A stretch of 64,000 nt of DNA from Gossypium raimondii (GCF_025698545.1 NC_068569.1:22816001-22880000), one strand, 5' to 3'; shown: positions 20,661 to 33,347, counted from the first letter of the stretch. The notes: generated by a model not told the origin, from the letters alone. Program-made: numbers and translations.

Positions 20661-22829
20661 ATTGAATGCTAGGAGAAAAAAAAAATCGTAATTATATATT
20701 TTGTTTATTCATTTTCTTATTTCAATTATGATATATTTGATTTTATAAAAAAAGTTATATTTAATTTCCATTAGAATTAAGTATTTTAAATGTATATTTA
20801 ATTTAGTTATATATTATCATTGTTAAAGTTAATATATATAATTATAAATTTTAAATAGTTACAAAATTAAAAGAGAAGACAAAATTAAAATATAATTATT
20901 GTTTATAATATTTTTAAAAATAATAAACTTGCAACAAATGAGTTCTTAGTTTAATAGACAATTTTAAGGTTAAGAATTTATCTCGTATTTAAGTCTCATT
21001 TTGTGTAAATTATGTGTGGGTTATTAGTCATGTCTTACGGTATTTAGATCTTATATAGATTTATTTTGATCTCGATATGCTTAGGTTATCGATTGATTGT
21101 CATTTATAATGATTAATTCTAATTATAGTTATTCGGATCTACTATTTGTAATTGCAATGTGACTACTTGTAACTTCAAAAAAGTACATTTATTAATTATG
21201 TTATGTTTAACATATGATTGTATTAGAATATAAAATTATTTGCAATTTAATTCAGGCATAACGATAAATTTAATTCTTAACACTTACATCCTTATCAATT
21301 TGTCCCTTATTTTTTGAGCTGAATTTGGTCATCAACAATTTAAAAAGAGTCAAATTTCTTATTATTTTTTAACGAAAATATTGACTAAAACATTAAAATT
21401 TTGAGCATGATAGCTCACATGGAAATCCACGTATACCTTATGCTAATTTTCTTGAATTTTTATTTTTTTAATAATTTTATAATTTTTCAAATCCTTGGGT
21501 TATTAATAGATGGAATGCAACTAATTCAAAAAGTTAAAGGCTTGGATCCGCTTAATTCCACGTGTACCTTAATTCCACATTAAAATTTTGAACATGGTAA
21601 CTCACATGGCAATTCACGTGTACTTATCCATTAATTAGATTGATATAACTTGATTTGCTCATAAAAAGTTAAAAAGGCTTGGATCCGTTTAATTCCAATT
21701 CGAAAATCTTGAGCAAAAAACATTGAAATTCAAATTAATTTTAACTTGAAATAACTTAAATTTGTGTGTCAAACCTAAATGACAAAGCTCAAAATTATCC
21801 AAACTTGAAATGTCCCATCCTAAAAAAAACCCAACTTGTAAGCTTGAGTAAACATTATTTGAACTTAAAATGTTGAGAAAAATTTTTAAACTTAAATTGA
21901 ATCGATCTAGATTAACTTGACTCAAAGTTAACTTAACTCGTGTGGTTGATAGGTCTAATTAAATATAACGAATATCTTAATATCTCATTTAAATACTTTT
22001 ATTTTCATTAAAAGAAAAAATAATTTAAATTCTAGTTAAAAATCAAGTATGAAATCAAGCATAATGATCAAATTCTAGTTAAAAATCAAGTACTAATAGA
22101 GCTATTAATCTGTATAAAGAACTAAGTGGATATAAAAGCAATGAAAAGAAGAAAAGGTTATGGTGTCACAAGCAGGCGATTGTTGCTTTGATAATATATA
22201 ATATGGATTGAAATTTTATAGTGAAAAGGATGAGAATATTAGGAGTGATGTAAAGATGGCAAGTGGGTAGTGATGATTTGGTGATTAAAAGGTGTAATAA
22301 TAAAAAGGCATGAGGAAATGATTTGTTTACTCCATCAAAGTGCTTATAATTTATAAGGTTGTAGTAGTAATGATTTGGTTGAGCAGCGTTTATGGGGCTT
22401 ATCATTACAAACCACCTGCGCTCTCCTCTTCACATCATTTCGTTTGCTAAATAAAAATCATGCAATGGACGCCTTATATTGTTTTCTTAAGTTTGATTCA
22501 CACCACCCCTGCTTTTGTGGATACTATAGGAATGCCTATGAACTCTAGATTAGGCATCAATTGATTCTAATGATTTAGTAATCGAATGTGATTACTTTTC
22601 GCAATAGAAATGTCATCTGAAGTCATATAAACTTTGTAAATAATAAACCATTAGCCCAATCACCAAGACTGGTAGGCTAGAGCCATTGACCAACCCCAAC
22701 AGGTTTAGCGCATTAACACTCATTCTATACCAGACATGGCTTGAAAAGATAACTCAGGTCAGGTATAGACGTATAGGTCAGCATCACTCCGTGGAGGTGA
22801 GATAAAAAAACGAATCAGGTGATGATGTG
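20660..22829. other. AT-rich intergenic spacer
   Basis: No gene recognised. Around 21390-21640 a phrase (aaaattttgagcatgatagctcacatgg) occurs twice in direct orientation, probably the remains of a small transposon. The rest is low-complexity AT-rich sequence. Confidence 0.4.
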
Positions 22830-22834
22830 GTACG

Positions 22835-24309
22835 TATCAAATTACACACAACCAGCCAAGAAAATGTGTTTGACTACTGAGAAAACAAAACAAAATAAGA
22901 GAGAAACATAAATCATTCAATAAGAATTTGATTATATCATCATATCTGATTGCTACTGTAGCATACATCTTTATATAGCATCATGCACCGTGTGCTCATT
23001 ATTAACTGATGCATAACAACATTACAACTGACTTCAAACACTTTGGCTAACTACCATCATCTGTATAAGAACTTCCAACTGCTTAACTGATAGAGTTGCA
23101 TTGTTAACTGATCTTGGAATCTATTCACTAACATTCCCCTGGTTGTCTTTATCTGAAAACTTCAAAACATCAGTAAGAGCCATTACTTGAAGGTTGTTTC
23201 GAAAAGAAGCAAACAGTAACTCAAACACACAATTAGCTAAGCTGCGATACTCAGTCTCTGAACAAGACCTGGAAACAACTCCCTGCTTTTTAGAACACCA
23301 GGCAATAGGATTCGGACCAAGGTACACATAGTAAGTAACCTGAAGTAGAACGTCGATCTTCAATTGTAGAGGCCCAATCTGCATCTGCATAGCATACAAC
23401 AACAAGCTGCCCTCTAGTATAATACATGCATATTCCATCGTTCCAATGAGGTATTGAAGCACTCGTTTCACTACTCGCCAATGAGTATCCAAGGGCGAGT
23501 TCATGTATTGACTAAGTTTGTTAACAACATAAGGAAGACCTTTTATTTTCTAAATCTAGTTGGTTTCTTCTTTTCAAGTTAGATTCGAATCGAATCTTTT
23601 TTCGAGTCGAATAACGTAAATACGGTCTTGGTCTGCTATCCTTGTCACATTCAAATTAGTATTGGATTTTGTTAAAACAACAACATATTTGATAAGCGGC
23701 GAGGGTGGAGTTAAGGTGCCATCAACGAATTTCTGCAACTTATGGGCCTTCAACGCAAGGACATCTGTTGATGCCAAAGAAGATAATTAGTATCATCGAG
23801 TACTATATTAAATCTTTTTTGTAAAGAATAGTTGATTGTCAGAGGCCATCAGAAGAAGGAATGCTCCGCAGCGTCAGTGAATCATTCCAGAGAGATCAAT
23901 ATTTGGAGGTGCCATAGGATGGCAAGAGAGAGAGAGAGAGAGAGAGAACTAATACACGAACTAGAGAAGAGAATTCGTGAGGAAAAATAACTCTGATACC
24001 ATATCAGATTACACACAATCAACCAAGAAAATTGTTTGGCTACTAAGAAAACAAAAGAAAATAAGAAAGAAACATAAAACGTTCAATAAGAATCTGATTA
24101 TATCATCATATCTGATTGCGATAGCAACATACATCTTTACATAGCATCATGCACAGTGTGCTCATCACTAACTGATGCATAACAACATTACAGCAGATTA
24201 CAACTGACTTCAACCACTTTGACTAGCTACCATCAACCATATAACAACTTCCAACTGCTTAACTGATAGAGCTACACTATTGGTTGATCTTGGAATTTAT
24301 TCACTCATA
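22835..24309 (-). mobile_element. Shrunken Copia-type LTR retrotransposon
   Basis: Two LTRs of about 300 bp (24002-24309 is the 5' one, 22835-23133 the 3' one) enclose only about 0.87 kb of interior. Next to the 5' LTR is a primer-binding site reading TGGTATCAGAG (initiator Met-tRNA type). A purine tract AGGGGAA abuts the 3' LTR. The interior keeps only the end of Copia pol (reverse transcriptase tail and RNase H, at about 23121-23520; HWRVVKRVLQYL). Flanking repeats GTACG/GTACA fit a 5-bp target duplication. Most of gag-pol is gone, so the element is a broken fossil. The LTRs differ by roughly a tenth by eye, suggesting moderate age. Confidence 0.85.
23925..23947. repeat. (AG)n microsatellite
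   Basis: A run of about eleven AG units inside the Copia remnant, close to its primer-binding site. Confidence 0.9.
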
Positions 24310-25419
24310 GTACAATATCATAGTGTCACATTTGCTGACACATTTGATGGCAAGGTTAATTCTAGGTTGTTTTTGTGTCTGAAACAGTGGTCACACCTTC
24401 ATGCACTGTTCCATTGCCTTATTTGCCTCTTTTAAGAGTTAATAGATTTTAGAACAAAAGCTTTGGACTATTTATTTTTGATGATATTGGATGAGTAAAG
24501 CCCAAAACCATGAAGACTAATTGAGTGATCTAGTCTTTGAACAATAGTGAGATCGCTAAAATTGATGAGTGCTAAACCAGTGTTAGGACTCAATTAATCA
24601 TTTGTTGTACTGTGAGAAAGGCCCCACGGACATACACTGAGGTCAAACTGCGTAATCAATCTCAATGTTCATTTTATATTTTTATACTTTTAGTTTCGTG
24701 ATTGAAACTGTGGCCACAGCTCCAAGCACTATTGCGGCCAAAGTTTTTGTTTGCAAAGCAAATAACCCCTCGTTTCTACAACATTCAATCTTTTAATAAT
24801 CGGGTCCATGGTTGAACAAGCTAGACCATCTGTTCCTGGTTCAATCAGTTTGATTGATTCGACTGGCAAATCAACAATAATTAAATAAATAATTAAAAAT
24901 CATAAAGATCTAAAAAAAATTAAACTCGTTCAACTGTCGATTTTTGTCTTGATTTTTTTTTTTACCAATTTCAAGCAATTTTCGAGTCAATCGATCCAAC
25001 CCCTTTGTTCAAATCATTATATGGATCAATTCTCAATCCATCCAATTCAATAACATTGATTGGTCACATCATCAAATCTTGATAGAATCTAAATTTAATG
25101 ACCAAAATGAATCTAATTGTCAAATTCAATGACAAAAGTGGACAAAACAATACAAATATCAATATGGACCTAGTTATCAAATTCAGAGGCTAAAATTTAT
25201 ATTATCCTTTATTTTTATATTTTTTAAACTTAAAAGTATTTTGCAAAAGGAAAAGAAAAGAGAAGACATGTAGTTACGAAGCGTATTCATGGGATGCCAT
25301 GGAAGTTCAGAAGTATGGGGAACCCTTTGGTGACAAATTATCTTCGACATTAATGATGAATACATACATATCACCGAAGGCTTAGGCGGGGCATCTTTTG
25401 GTTTGATATTTTTTTTTTT
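24310..25419. other. Intergenic spacer
   Basis: No gene or clear element. An open frame at 25183-25464 on the minus strand overlaps a MITE end and has no domain support. Confidence 0.4.
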
Positions 25420-26177
25420 GAGTAAACTACCTAATTGGTCACCCAATTTTTTAAGCATTTTCATTTTGGTCTTCTAAATAAAAATACTTGCAATTTAGTC
25501 ACTACTAGTAGAATAATTAAATATTTTAATCACCCAATTTTTAACTCACTAACAAAATCTAATGTGGTGTTCCACATCATGTCCAAATAAGCAGTAATTG
25601 TTGACTATTTTTTGATCCACTACTATTCATCATATTCTTCCCCTCTAAATGTAACGACCCAAAATTCAGTGGTGTTGAAAATTATAATTTTGGGACCTAT
25701 TTTCGTAAATTGAGTCCGTAAATCAAGCCATTCACTAATTAAAAATCTATAGCGATTGGATTTTACAATTTAGTCCCTGGGCCTTAATTAAACATAATTT
25801 CAGCTAAATTAACTATCCAAATTTACATATAACAATATATTATACACATCAATATTAATATTTAATATTTAATATTTACGAACTCGATTTTCAAAAATGA
25901 GATCCGAAATCGTAATTTTTGACACCATTGAATTTCAGGTCGTTACATGTGGAGGGGAAGAAGATGATGAATAGTAGTGGGTCAAAAAATAGTCAACAAT
26001 TACTGCTTATGTGGACATGATGTGGATTGCCACATCAGATTTTGTTAGTGAGTTAACAGTTGGGTGACTAAAATGTTTAATTATTCTACTGGCAGTGACT
26101 AAATTGCAAGTATTTTTATTTGGGTGACCAAAATAAAAGTATTCAAAAATTTGGGTGACCAATTAAGTAGTTTATCC
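25420..26177. mobile_element. Fold-back MITE with about 290-bp arms
   Basis: Left arm (gagtaaactacctaattggt onward) and right arm (read from 26177 in reverse complement: ggataaactacttaattggt) are inverted copies. The pairing carries on past TGTAACGACC at about 25650 and GGTCGTTACA at about 25946 towards the centre. Nothing is encoded. The end sequence G(A/G)(G/A)TAAACTAC recalls the MITE at 10209-10730, suggesting a common superfamily. Confidence 0.75.
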
Positions 26178-26414
26178 AATTTCTTTTTAGAGTTTTAAAA
26201 ACTATAAAAGTATAATTAATAAAACTGTAAAATTTTTGTTTTGGTCCCTAAAGTTTTACAATTCAAATATGAATTCCTCGATATAAAAATTTCAAGTTTA
26301 CGAAATGCAATACAAGGTTTACCATTACTCAAAAATAGAGAGTTTTCTATCAATAATGTGATTTCCCACCATCACGCTTCACAACTGGCTTGACATTCTT
26401 ATCTATTAAGAGAA

Positions 26415-26742
26415 TAAAGTTAAAATATGCTATAAGTTTTATACTCTTTATTTATCTGAATTTTAGTTTTATACTTTTATTTTTAGAATTTAGTTCCTCT
26501 ACTTTTTGAATTTAAAAATTCAGTTAAAATCGTTATACGATTAAAATTATTCTATTAAATTCATTGGTGTGACGCTTTGTAGCCATGTAATAAAAAATAT
26601 AACATTGTAATGGACTTGAATTTAAGAAGAATATCAATTGGATTTGCTTTTTAAATCCAAAAGTAAATACTTAAAAATAAAAGTAGAAGAACTAAATTTC
26701 AAATATAAAAAAGTACAAAGAATTGAAATATATTTTAACTTA
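26415..26742. mobile_element. Small MITE, about 120-bp inverted ends
   Basis: Left words aagttaaaatatgc, tttagttcctctacttt and gaatttaaaaa recur in reverse complement at the right end (atattttaactt, agtagaagaactaaa, tttttaaatcc). Diverged and non-coding. Limits approximate. Confidence 0.5.
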
Positions 26743-26852
26743 AAAATAATTATATGTTATCAATTGTGTTGAATATGTGTAAATACTTAAGTAATTAATT
26801 TCTAATTTATGAAAATTTAATTAAAAATTAGAATAAATATGTAAAAGTTACA

Positions 26853-28089
26853 TGTCGAAACCGTTTTTTTGAAAAACAAAAATTTGGTTGTCGATTTTAA
26901 AAATAAAAATTGGAGTCGCCACCGATCCTTTATTAAGGTGTGATCGGCTCACCTTAAAATGATTTTGGTCTACGAATTTTGAGAAAACGAGTTCGGAAGT
27001 CAGTTACGCACGAGGAAGGGTTAGCACCCTCGTAACGCCCAAAATTGGTACCAAATTGATTATTTAATGTCTTAGTGTCGAAAGTTAAAAAATATTTTAA
27101 AATAAGCTTGAATGATGAAACTTGCAAAAGGATAACAAATTGCTCAAGTCATGTAAAGAAATCGAGTCCCAATACGTTAGGGTACAATTCCTCATAATCC
27201 TCGAACTTTGAATATCACTTTTTATTTTATGCGAAAATCTTCATTTCGAGAAGGTAACATGCCACACCCAATACGTTAGGGCACGACAAATTAAGTTCCC
27301 AAAATGATTTTTGGTGCTCGTGTATTTAAAATAAAGAATATCCTCGGTAATTTGAAATCAAGAAAGAAAATCGAACCCAATACGTTAGGGCTCAATTTTC
27401 CTCGACAATCCCAAAACCTTGAATATTGTTTTTATTCACAAAACTTATGAATTGAGAAAAATTGATTTTAAGGCTTTGATAAAACCAAAAAGAAATAATT
27501 TCTAAAAGTATCTGAAAACCTCAATGAACAATTATGAGGCAAATACTTTAATTTAAAGCTTATATGAATAAATATTTACAAATATATATACAAGTACAGA
27601 AGCAAATTTGCAGATATGTATACACATATACTTAACACACATACGATAATACATATAAAAGATGGAATGCAATATATATAAAAATGCATGTATGGGTGAA
27701 TATGAAAATTGTAAAATAAAAATAAAAAAATGTACATACGTTAATGCATATATAAGTGAACCAATAAAACAAAATTTATAATAATTTCTAAAAACATGTA
27801 TGTGTAAAAATGCATATGAATTAGAAAATGTAGGCATATACACATATATATGTACATATTTATTTATATAAACTATGGGAGCAGAATATATAAAATATAT
27901 GAAATATATGTATATAGGAACTAAAATATGTATGCATATATGTATCTATTTTAAAACGTATAAATATATATATGGAATATAAAATATGAGAAAGTTAAAA
28001 ACTGTAAAAAAAGTTTTAAAAAATGTATGAATGCATGTGTTCATGAAAATTTAAAACATATATGTATTAATTAAGCATTAAGATAGGCG

Positions 28090-28161
<72 letters not shown>

Positions 28162-29217
28162 TCAATAAATAGGATAAAATAAAAATGATATAGCATAATT
28201 ATGATAAAAACAAAAAAATAGATTAAATTGAGTTAAAAACGAAGCAATGGGGCGAATTTAAAATAAAATTTAAAAAAGAGGCCCACACGAATGCGCGCGT
28301 AACAATGGAGGACCAAAAGGGAAATTATCCCATCCTTCCCAAAACGCTGCGCATCAATGGGTTAAATTGGAACACACAAAAAAAATGCGACTCAATTTGC
28401 AAAAGGAACAAATCGGTTTGACTGAAGCAAGTCACAAAAAACAGGGGCCAAATGCGCAATTAGACCTTAAAAGCCAAACGCGCGGATCCTCCCCTTCGGG
28501 TCGGGTCACCGCGCGGGTCGAGGCCTGGACAAAACGGCGCCGTTTTACTCTGCTATTTAAAGCAGTATTTTTTTTAAAAAAAATCAATTTGCAGCAGAAT
28601 AAAAAGAAAAAAATGAAAGGAAGGAAAAAAAATTTCCTCTGCTAGGGTTTCGCCTCAGTCCCTTGCGCCGCTGTCCATCCGCCGTGGTTTCATCGCAACC
28701 AGTGGCCGGAGGCGCGCCAAACTGGGTTTTTTAACCCTTTTTCGAGCCGATCTGAGGGCGAGGTAAGCCTCTCTCCCTTTTCTTTTACTTTTGTATGCAC
28801 AGAAACTAAACAAAAATAAAAAACTAAAGAAATTTTAATAAATCACCTTAAAACTGATATTTGCTTTTCTATTGATTTTTCTCTCTGTCATGTATTTCTC
28901 TTTTTCCCCTTTTACAGATTTCTAAAGGCTTTTTATAGCCCGAAAAAGAAAAAGAAAAATAATAAAATCAACATCTGTCTTTGCTGTTTTTTCTCTTTCG
29001 GATTCTTTGAACCCGTTTTTGCAGGTGTCGTGGAGCGAATTGTGCGCGTGGGGAGGCCGATCTCCGAGTCCTGCTGCGGCTAGAGGCTGGGGAGGTTGCT
29101 ACTTGTTGCGGCTACTTGCTGCTAAGGTTTTCTGTAGTATTGGGCTAGTTCAATTGGGCCTACATGTGTTGGGCCATTCTAGGTTTAGTTGGGCCCGGGC
29201 ATTATTGGGTTTGTACA
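26853..29217 (+). mobile_element. Solo LTR, 2,365 bp, with perfect TSD
   Basis: Starts TGTCGAAACC, ends GGGTTTGTACA, and is flanked on both sides by TTACA (26848-26852 and 29218-29222), a perfect 5-bp target-site duplication. No internal region is present, so it is a solo LTR of a long-LTR retrotransposon (Gypsy-like by size). Inside it: a near-5' sentence tggagtcgccaccgatcc; three copies of CCAATACGTTAGGG (about 27170, 27270 and 27377); an AT-rich tract; an AAT microsatellite; a possible TATA (ctatttaaag, about 28551); and a GC-rich downstream part. The sharp TSD suggests it is younger than the other LTR relics here. Confidence 0.85.
28092..28160. repeat. (AAT)n microsatellite
   Basis: More than twenty consecutive ATA/AAT trinucleotide units, located inside the solo LTR. 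Confidence 0.95.
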
Positions 29218-29222
29218 TTACA

Positions 29223-29880
29223 TATTAGAAATTTATGACAACATAGATTGTATGAACATATAACATTTGTTTAATGCAAATAAATGACTGAATAAATTTA
29301 GATAAATGGTTTAAATATTTCATGGTGGTTGCATGTTAAAAAAAAATATTGGAAAAGAAACCGATCAAAGATTAGGGTTTTTGGTGGCTTAGGGTGTCGT
29401 GACTTTGTATAATAGCAGCGCAACGCGGTAATGCAGAAAGGTTTCGAATGTACTCAAGGCACCGCGACCCCACCTCTTGGTGTTGCATTCTATATAGCAA
29501 AGCCCTGCATCAGATTCATACGGAGAGCCATGAAGTAACCTCTTGGCGCTACAGTGTCTATAAGACTACATTGTTTTGCATTATTTCGGGATCTATAAAT
29601 TTCAGTTTATTTAAATAAAATTTATAAATTTCAATACATCAGCTACATTTGTACATGTAATTTATTTTATTGATGATTTGAAATAACAACATTTGCATCT
29701 CCAAGGGTTGTTTGTATGCAGAACTTACACCGTTGGGTGCATTAAAGATCGATTTAGAAAACCTAAGGTCAACCGTTTGCCTTAAATGAGATCAGCTAAG
29801 GCTAATTACTAGCTATGTATAGCTTCATGGCTTGACTCCATTGCATTAATTAGTGTTGCATCAAACCGAGGACAAGCGTA
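29223..29880. other. Spacer with a GC-richer unknown patch
   Basis: No gene seen. The part at 29395-29570 (agcagcgcaacgcggtaatg; cacctcttggtgttgc and later aacctcttggcgctac) stands out in base composition and has a repeated phrase. It is probably a repeat fragment that I could not name. Confidence 0.35.
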
Positions 29881-29884
29881 AAAG

Positions 29885-30515
29885 AGTTTTAGGCCCGTTT
29901 TATAGGTTTGAGTTTAATTCGAAAAATGAATTTAAAATTTTATTTAAATTGATCAATTTGAATAAAAATGTTAAAATCTAATCTTAGATCGTCTGTATTA
30001 TTTTTTATATTATTATTTTATATAAAATAAATTTTAAAATATAATATATTAAATACACTAAAACATTAAAATAAATATTTTTCAACAAATTGAAAATAAA
30101 TTAAAAATTATTCACTTAAATGACACTAATATAGGTTCAACTTGACAAACAAATACATCTAAAATAGTAGCAAAATTAATAATAAAACAAGAGTTATACA
30201 ATATCCAAATAATAATAACAAAATAGTAGCAATATAATAGCGAAATGACACTAAAGTATTGAGAAAACAACAGCAAAAATAGTGAAAAAAACAACAAAAA
30301 AACAGCAGATTTTTTTTTGGTAAATTCGAGTCAAATCAGGTCCAAGCAAAAAAAAAACCATACATGAGGCTCAACCCATTTAGAAAATGGGTCTTGTTTT
30401 TTTTATCAAAACTCATTTTTGGGCCTATATTATTGTTCAAATCCATCCAATTTTTGGGTAGGCTTTCGAGCTAGGCCAAGTGGTCCAGCCATGATTAGGT
30501 CCAAACCAAACTAAG
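29885..30515. mobile_element. Non-autonomous element, GGCCCGTTTT family
   Basis: Left end ttttaggcccgttttatagg, right part aaaatgggtcttg...gggcctatattattg. The interior has aaaacaagagttatacaata and similar phrases shared with 45032-45365, and the left side matches 36860-36900. Non-coding and degenerate, so a family label only. Confidence 0.5.
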
Positions 30516-31160
30516 CCTTAGTTTGGATGGGCGGTGTATTTATCTCTGATGAGGTTATGAGATTAGTTACTGTAGTAGTGAAATTGAATACTATAGCGGT
30601 GAGATCAGAAATAGCGATGGGTGTATATTTGAATTCAAACGCAGCTGTAGTGGTAAGATGAGAATAAAAAATTACCATTATAGACATTAGTTTACAATGT
30701 ATTTATAATAAAATAAATAATTAAATTTATATTTATATTAAATAATATAATATAATATAAAATTGTATTTTTTATAAAATGATAATTAAAATATTAAAAT
30801 CATATACAATAAAATTTAAATATGTTTAAATAATTTTATATTAAATAATAATTAAACTTATATATTTATGATAATAAATTTATAAATTTATTAGATTGTT
30901 ATATAATAATTATATAATAATATCTAGTAATACTTTTACTTTCTATAAAACTCAAAAAAAAAAAAACAGAGAATAAGGGTTATAAAGAAATTGATCTCAA
31001 CTTTTTCTCCATCCAAAAAATTAAGAACAGCAGTATGGTGAGAGTGCTCAATTGCACCACACCTCAAATTTTTCAAACAAGAAATCAGTTCAGTGAAAAA
31101 GAATATTCAGCCAATATTCTATTTCACTATGGGTAAAATTCAATCCAAAGGGAGCATAAG
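30516..31160. mobile_element. Possible MITE (TTTGGATGGGCGG ends)
   Basis: The left end tagtttggatgggcggtg and the right end caatccaaagggagcataa (reverse complement ttatgctccctttggattg) look like weak terminal inverted repeats around an AT-rich interior. No duplications confirmed. Confidence 0.35.
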
Positions 31161-31576
31161 TGTCCGGATTATGTAAAGCAATTCTCTATTTCCTTTTTGG
31201 TCAATTAAAAAAGCAAGACTAGCCAGAGCTATACAACAGGATCGAGTATATTAAGGTTACGTGCAACTATCACAGCATAGGCCAAAAGAAAAAGAAAAAT
31301 TATCCAACAATTCAAAGCATACACATATCCAAATATATCTTTAACATAAGATTTAAATACAGAAATTTAGAAAACGAAGAACGGGAAAATGTTCCATAAT
31401 CATCAAATACATAATCTCCAACAGATACGATACACCATAGGCACATAATAAAAGTGACGATAATTTTTAAAGTAAAAGTAACAGTACACACCAATTTTGC
31501 TTTCACAGCAATATTATATGATTAACAGTGCATGAACTTAGCTTATGGATACGGAAATCATGGCGAGATAGATATT

Positions 31577-33235
31577 TTAATCAAGCAAGGGATAGGTGGT
31601 GAGATCGGAGCCTCCGCCACTGTGAAGGCTAGGATGGTTTGGCTGCAGGCGTAAAGCAAATATACGAGGACCTCCATTTTGATACCCGATCAGGGTATCA
31701 TAATCGCCTCCATTATCAACTAATCCATATGGATCTTCTTTCAGGGATTCCTTGAATCAACATAATTTAACATATAAAAACAATGGTTTCAAATGGCTTC
31801 TAATTAATTTAAGGATTAATAAGGAGGTGCTTACCAGTTCATGTAAGAGATTTTTGTGTATCTCTTCCACATTCCTCACCTTCAGGCAACAAAGAGATGG
31901 AGCAACTTTATATATTTTGTTAAATTCAAATGATTTAGAATATTTAAATTGAAATATACAAATATTTATCACCACACATATTTTATATATACAATTACCT
32001 TTTTCCTGGAAGTATCGATCTGGTTGGAGAGAACACGATACTGTCGTACATTATAAACATAAAAATTTAGATTCTGATGAAAAGGAATTCCATCCAAGTC
32101 TTCTTTTTTTTTCATGCAAACGTTTCTTTGTAAATACAAGTAAAGAATAAGAACAATATATGAAATGATGATCCATATATGAATTTTTTAATATCATAAA
32201 TGAAAATAAGAATTTGTTACCTTTCTAAAACCTCTGTTGATGGTGATTAAATTCTTTGTCATATATTTTTGTGTGTGTGTGTCTTTTAGACTAGCTTCTT
32301 CTTTTTATAGCTCTCTGATATGTAATTTTTAGAGAGCAAATGAAAAAGAAAAAAGATCTTGAGATATGAACTTAGTAAAGAAAAATAAATCTAACCATTT
32401 TTTCTTTTTGACTAAAAAAGAGTTAAAAAACTAACTTAGAAAATGCCAAATAAGGAAGATTAAAGAATGAAAACCCTAGTTGAAAAGTTCCTTAATTTGG
32501 TTATAAAAAAGCCCAAACCTTTCTATCACGAATAAGAGTGACAGAGCTCTCCATTTCTTGTTCCAAAGCACCAAGATCTTCGATGCTCAAATCATTCAAA
32601 CAGTCGCCCATCCTTCTCCTAACATTGATTTCATCATATATAAATATATTTATAATGGAATTTCATAAAAATAAATAATTATTATTATTATTTACCTAAT
32701 CTCTTTGCGCAGGTTCCTGTTAACCTCTTTCAGCTGCTTCAACTGCTCTTGCATTTTCTACATATAAAAAAAACTCCAAAAAATTCAATATAAAACAGAG
32801 ATTTATGGCGTTTTAATGAAAATCAAACAAAAAATAAACAGAAAGGAAAAGAGAGAGAGAGAGAGAGAGAGATAGACCTCATAGTGGGTGTTCCAGATAT
32901 CGATCCCCAAGGTTTTCTGGTACTGATCAATTACTTGCTTCGTTCTATTAAAAGAAAGAGAAACAAATAAGCTTTGTTTTTTTTTTCTATGAAATATAGT
33001 TTAAGTTTCAAAAAAAAAAATCTAGGGTTTTAGAGAAGGAGCTTTACGTGGTGGAAGGGCTGATAAACTCATGGAGTTTACCAGTAGTGGAAAACATGAT
33101 GATCGAAACTCTAGCATCGCAAAGAACTGTAAGTTCATTAGCTTTCTTGAAAAGACCGTTTCTTCTCTTCGAATACGTGACTTGCCTGTTGGTCGAGTTC
33201 TCTATCAGCTTGATCTGGATCTTCCCTCGAGCCAT
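31577..33235 (-). CDS. AP3: APETALA3-type MADS-box transcription factor
   Basis: Floral homeotic B-class factor that acts with PISTILLATA as a heterodimer in petal and stamen identity. Seven exons, minus strand: 33048-33235, 32878-32944, 32696-32757, 32519-32618, 31999-32040, 31835-31879 and 31577-31750. All have GT-AG borders and in-frame joins, giving 225 residues. Exon sizes 188/67/62/100/42/45 match the classic AP3 pattern. The MADS domain is residues 1-58, followed by I and K domains ([36 protein letters not shown]). The C-terminus carries the PI-derived motif ([10 protein letters not shown]) and an ending [10 protein letters not shown], close to the euAP3 motif. Odd: residue 10 is Leu (IKLIEN) where MADS proteins nearly always have Arg (IKRIEN). 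DNA contact may be altered, or this may be one of several copies under relaxed constraint. Confidence 0.92.
32853..32873. repeat. (GA)n microsatellite in AP3 intron 2
   Basis: About ten GA units directly beside the donor site of exon 2 (five bases inside the intron). Confidence 0.9.
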
Positions 33236-33347
33236 GATTGATTTTATCTCTAGTTTTTCAGGGAAAGTTGTGAAAATGAAGAGGGGAAAAAAAACAAAGA
33301 GTTAAATCTTAAATGAAATGAAATGAAGGAGATGGTGGAATCCATTA

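Noticed and set aside
23991-24001. tRNA-like sequence CTCTGATACCA
   Set aside because: It is the initiator-Met primer-binding site of the Copia remnant, not a tRNA gene; no cloverleaf surrounds it.
28367-28645. Open frame of 92 codons in a GC-richer stretch
   Set aside because: Lies wholly within the solo LTR at 26853-29217, has no domain, and ends in a lysine-rich low-complexity run.
29007-29228. Open frame of 73 codons rich in Gly/Ala/Leu
   Set aside because: Covers the last part of the solo LTR and runs past its border, so it cannot be a conserved gene.
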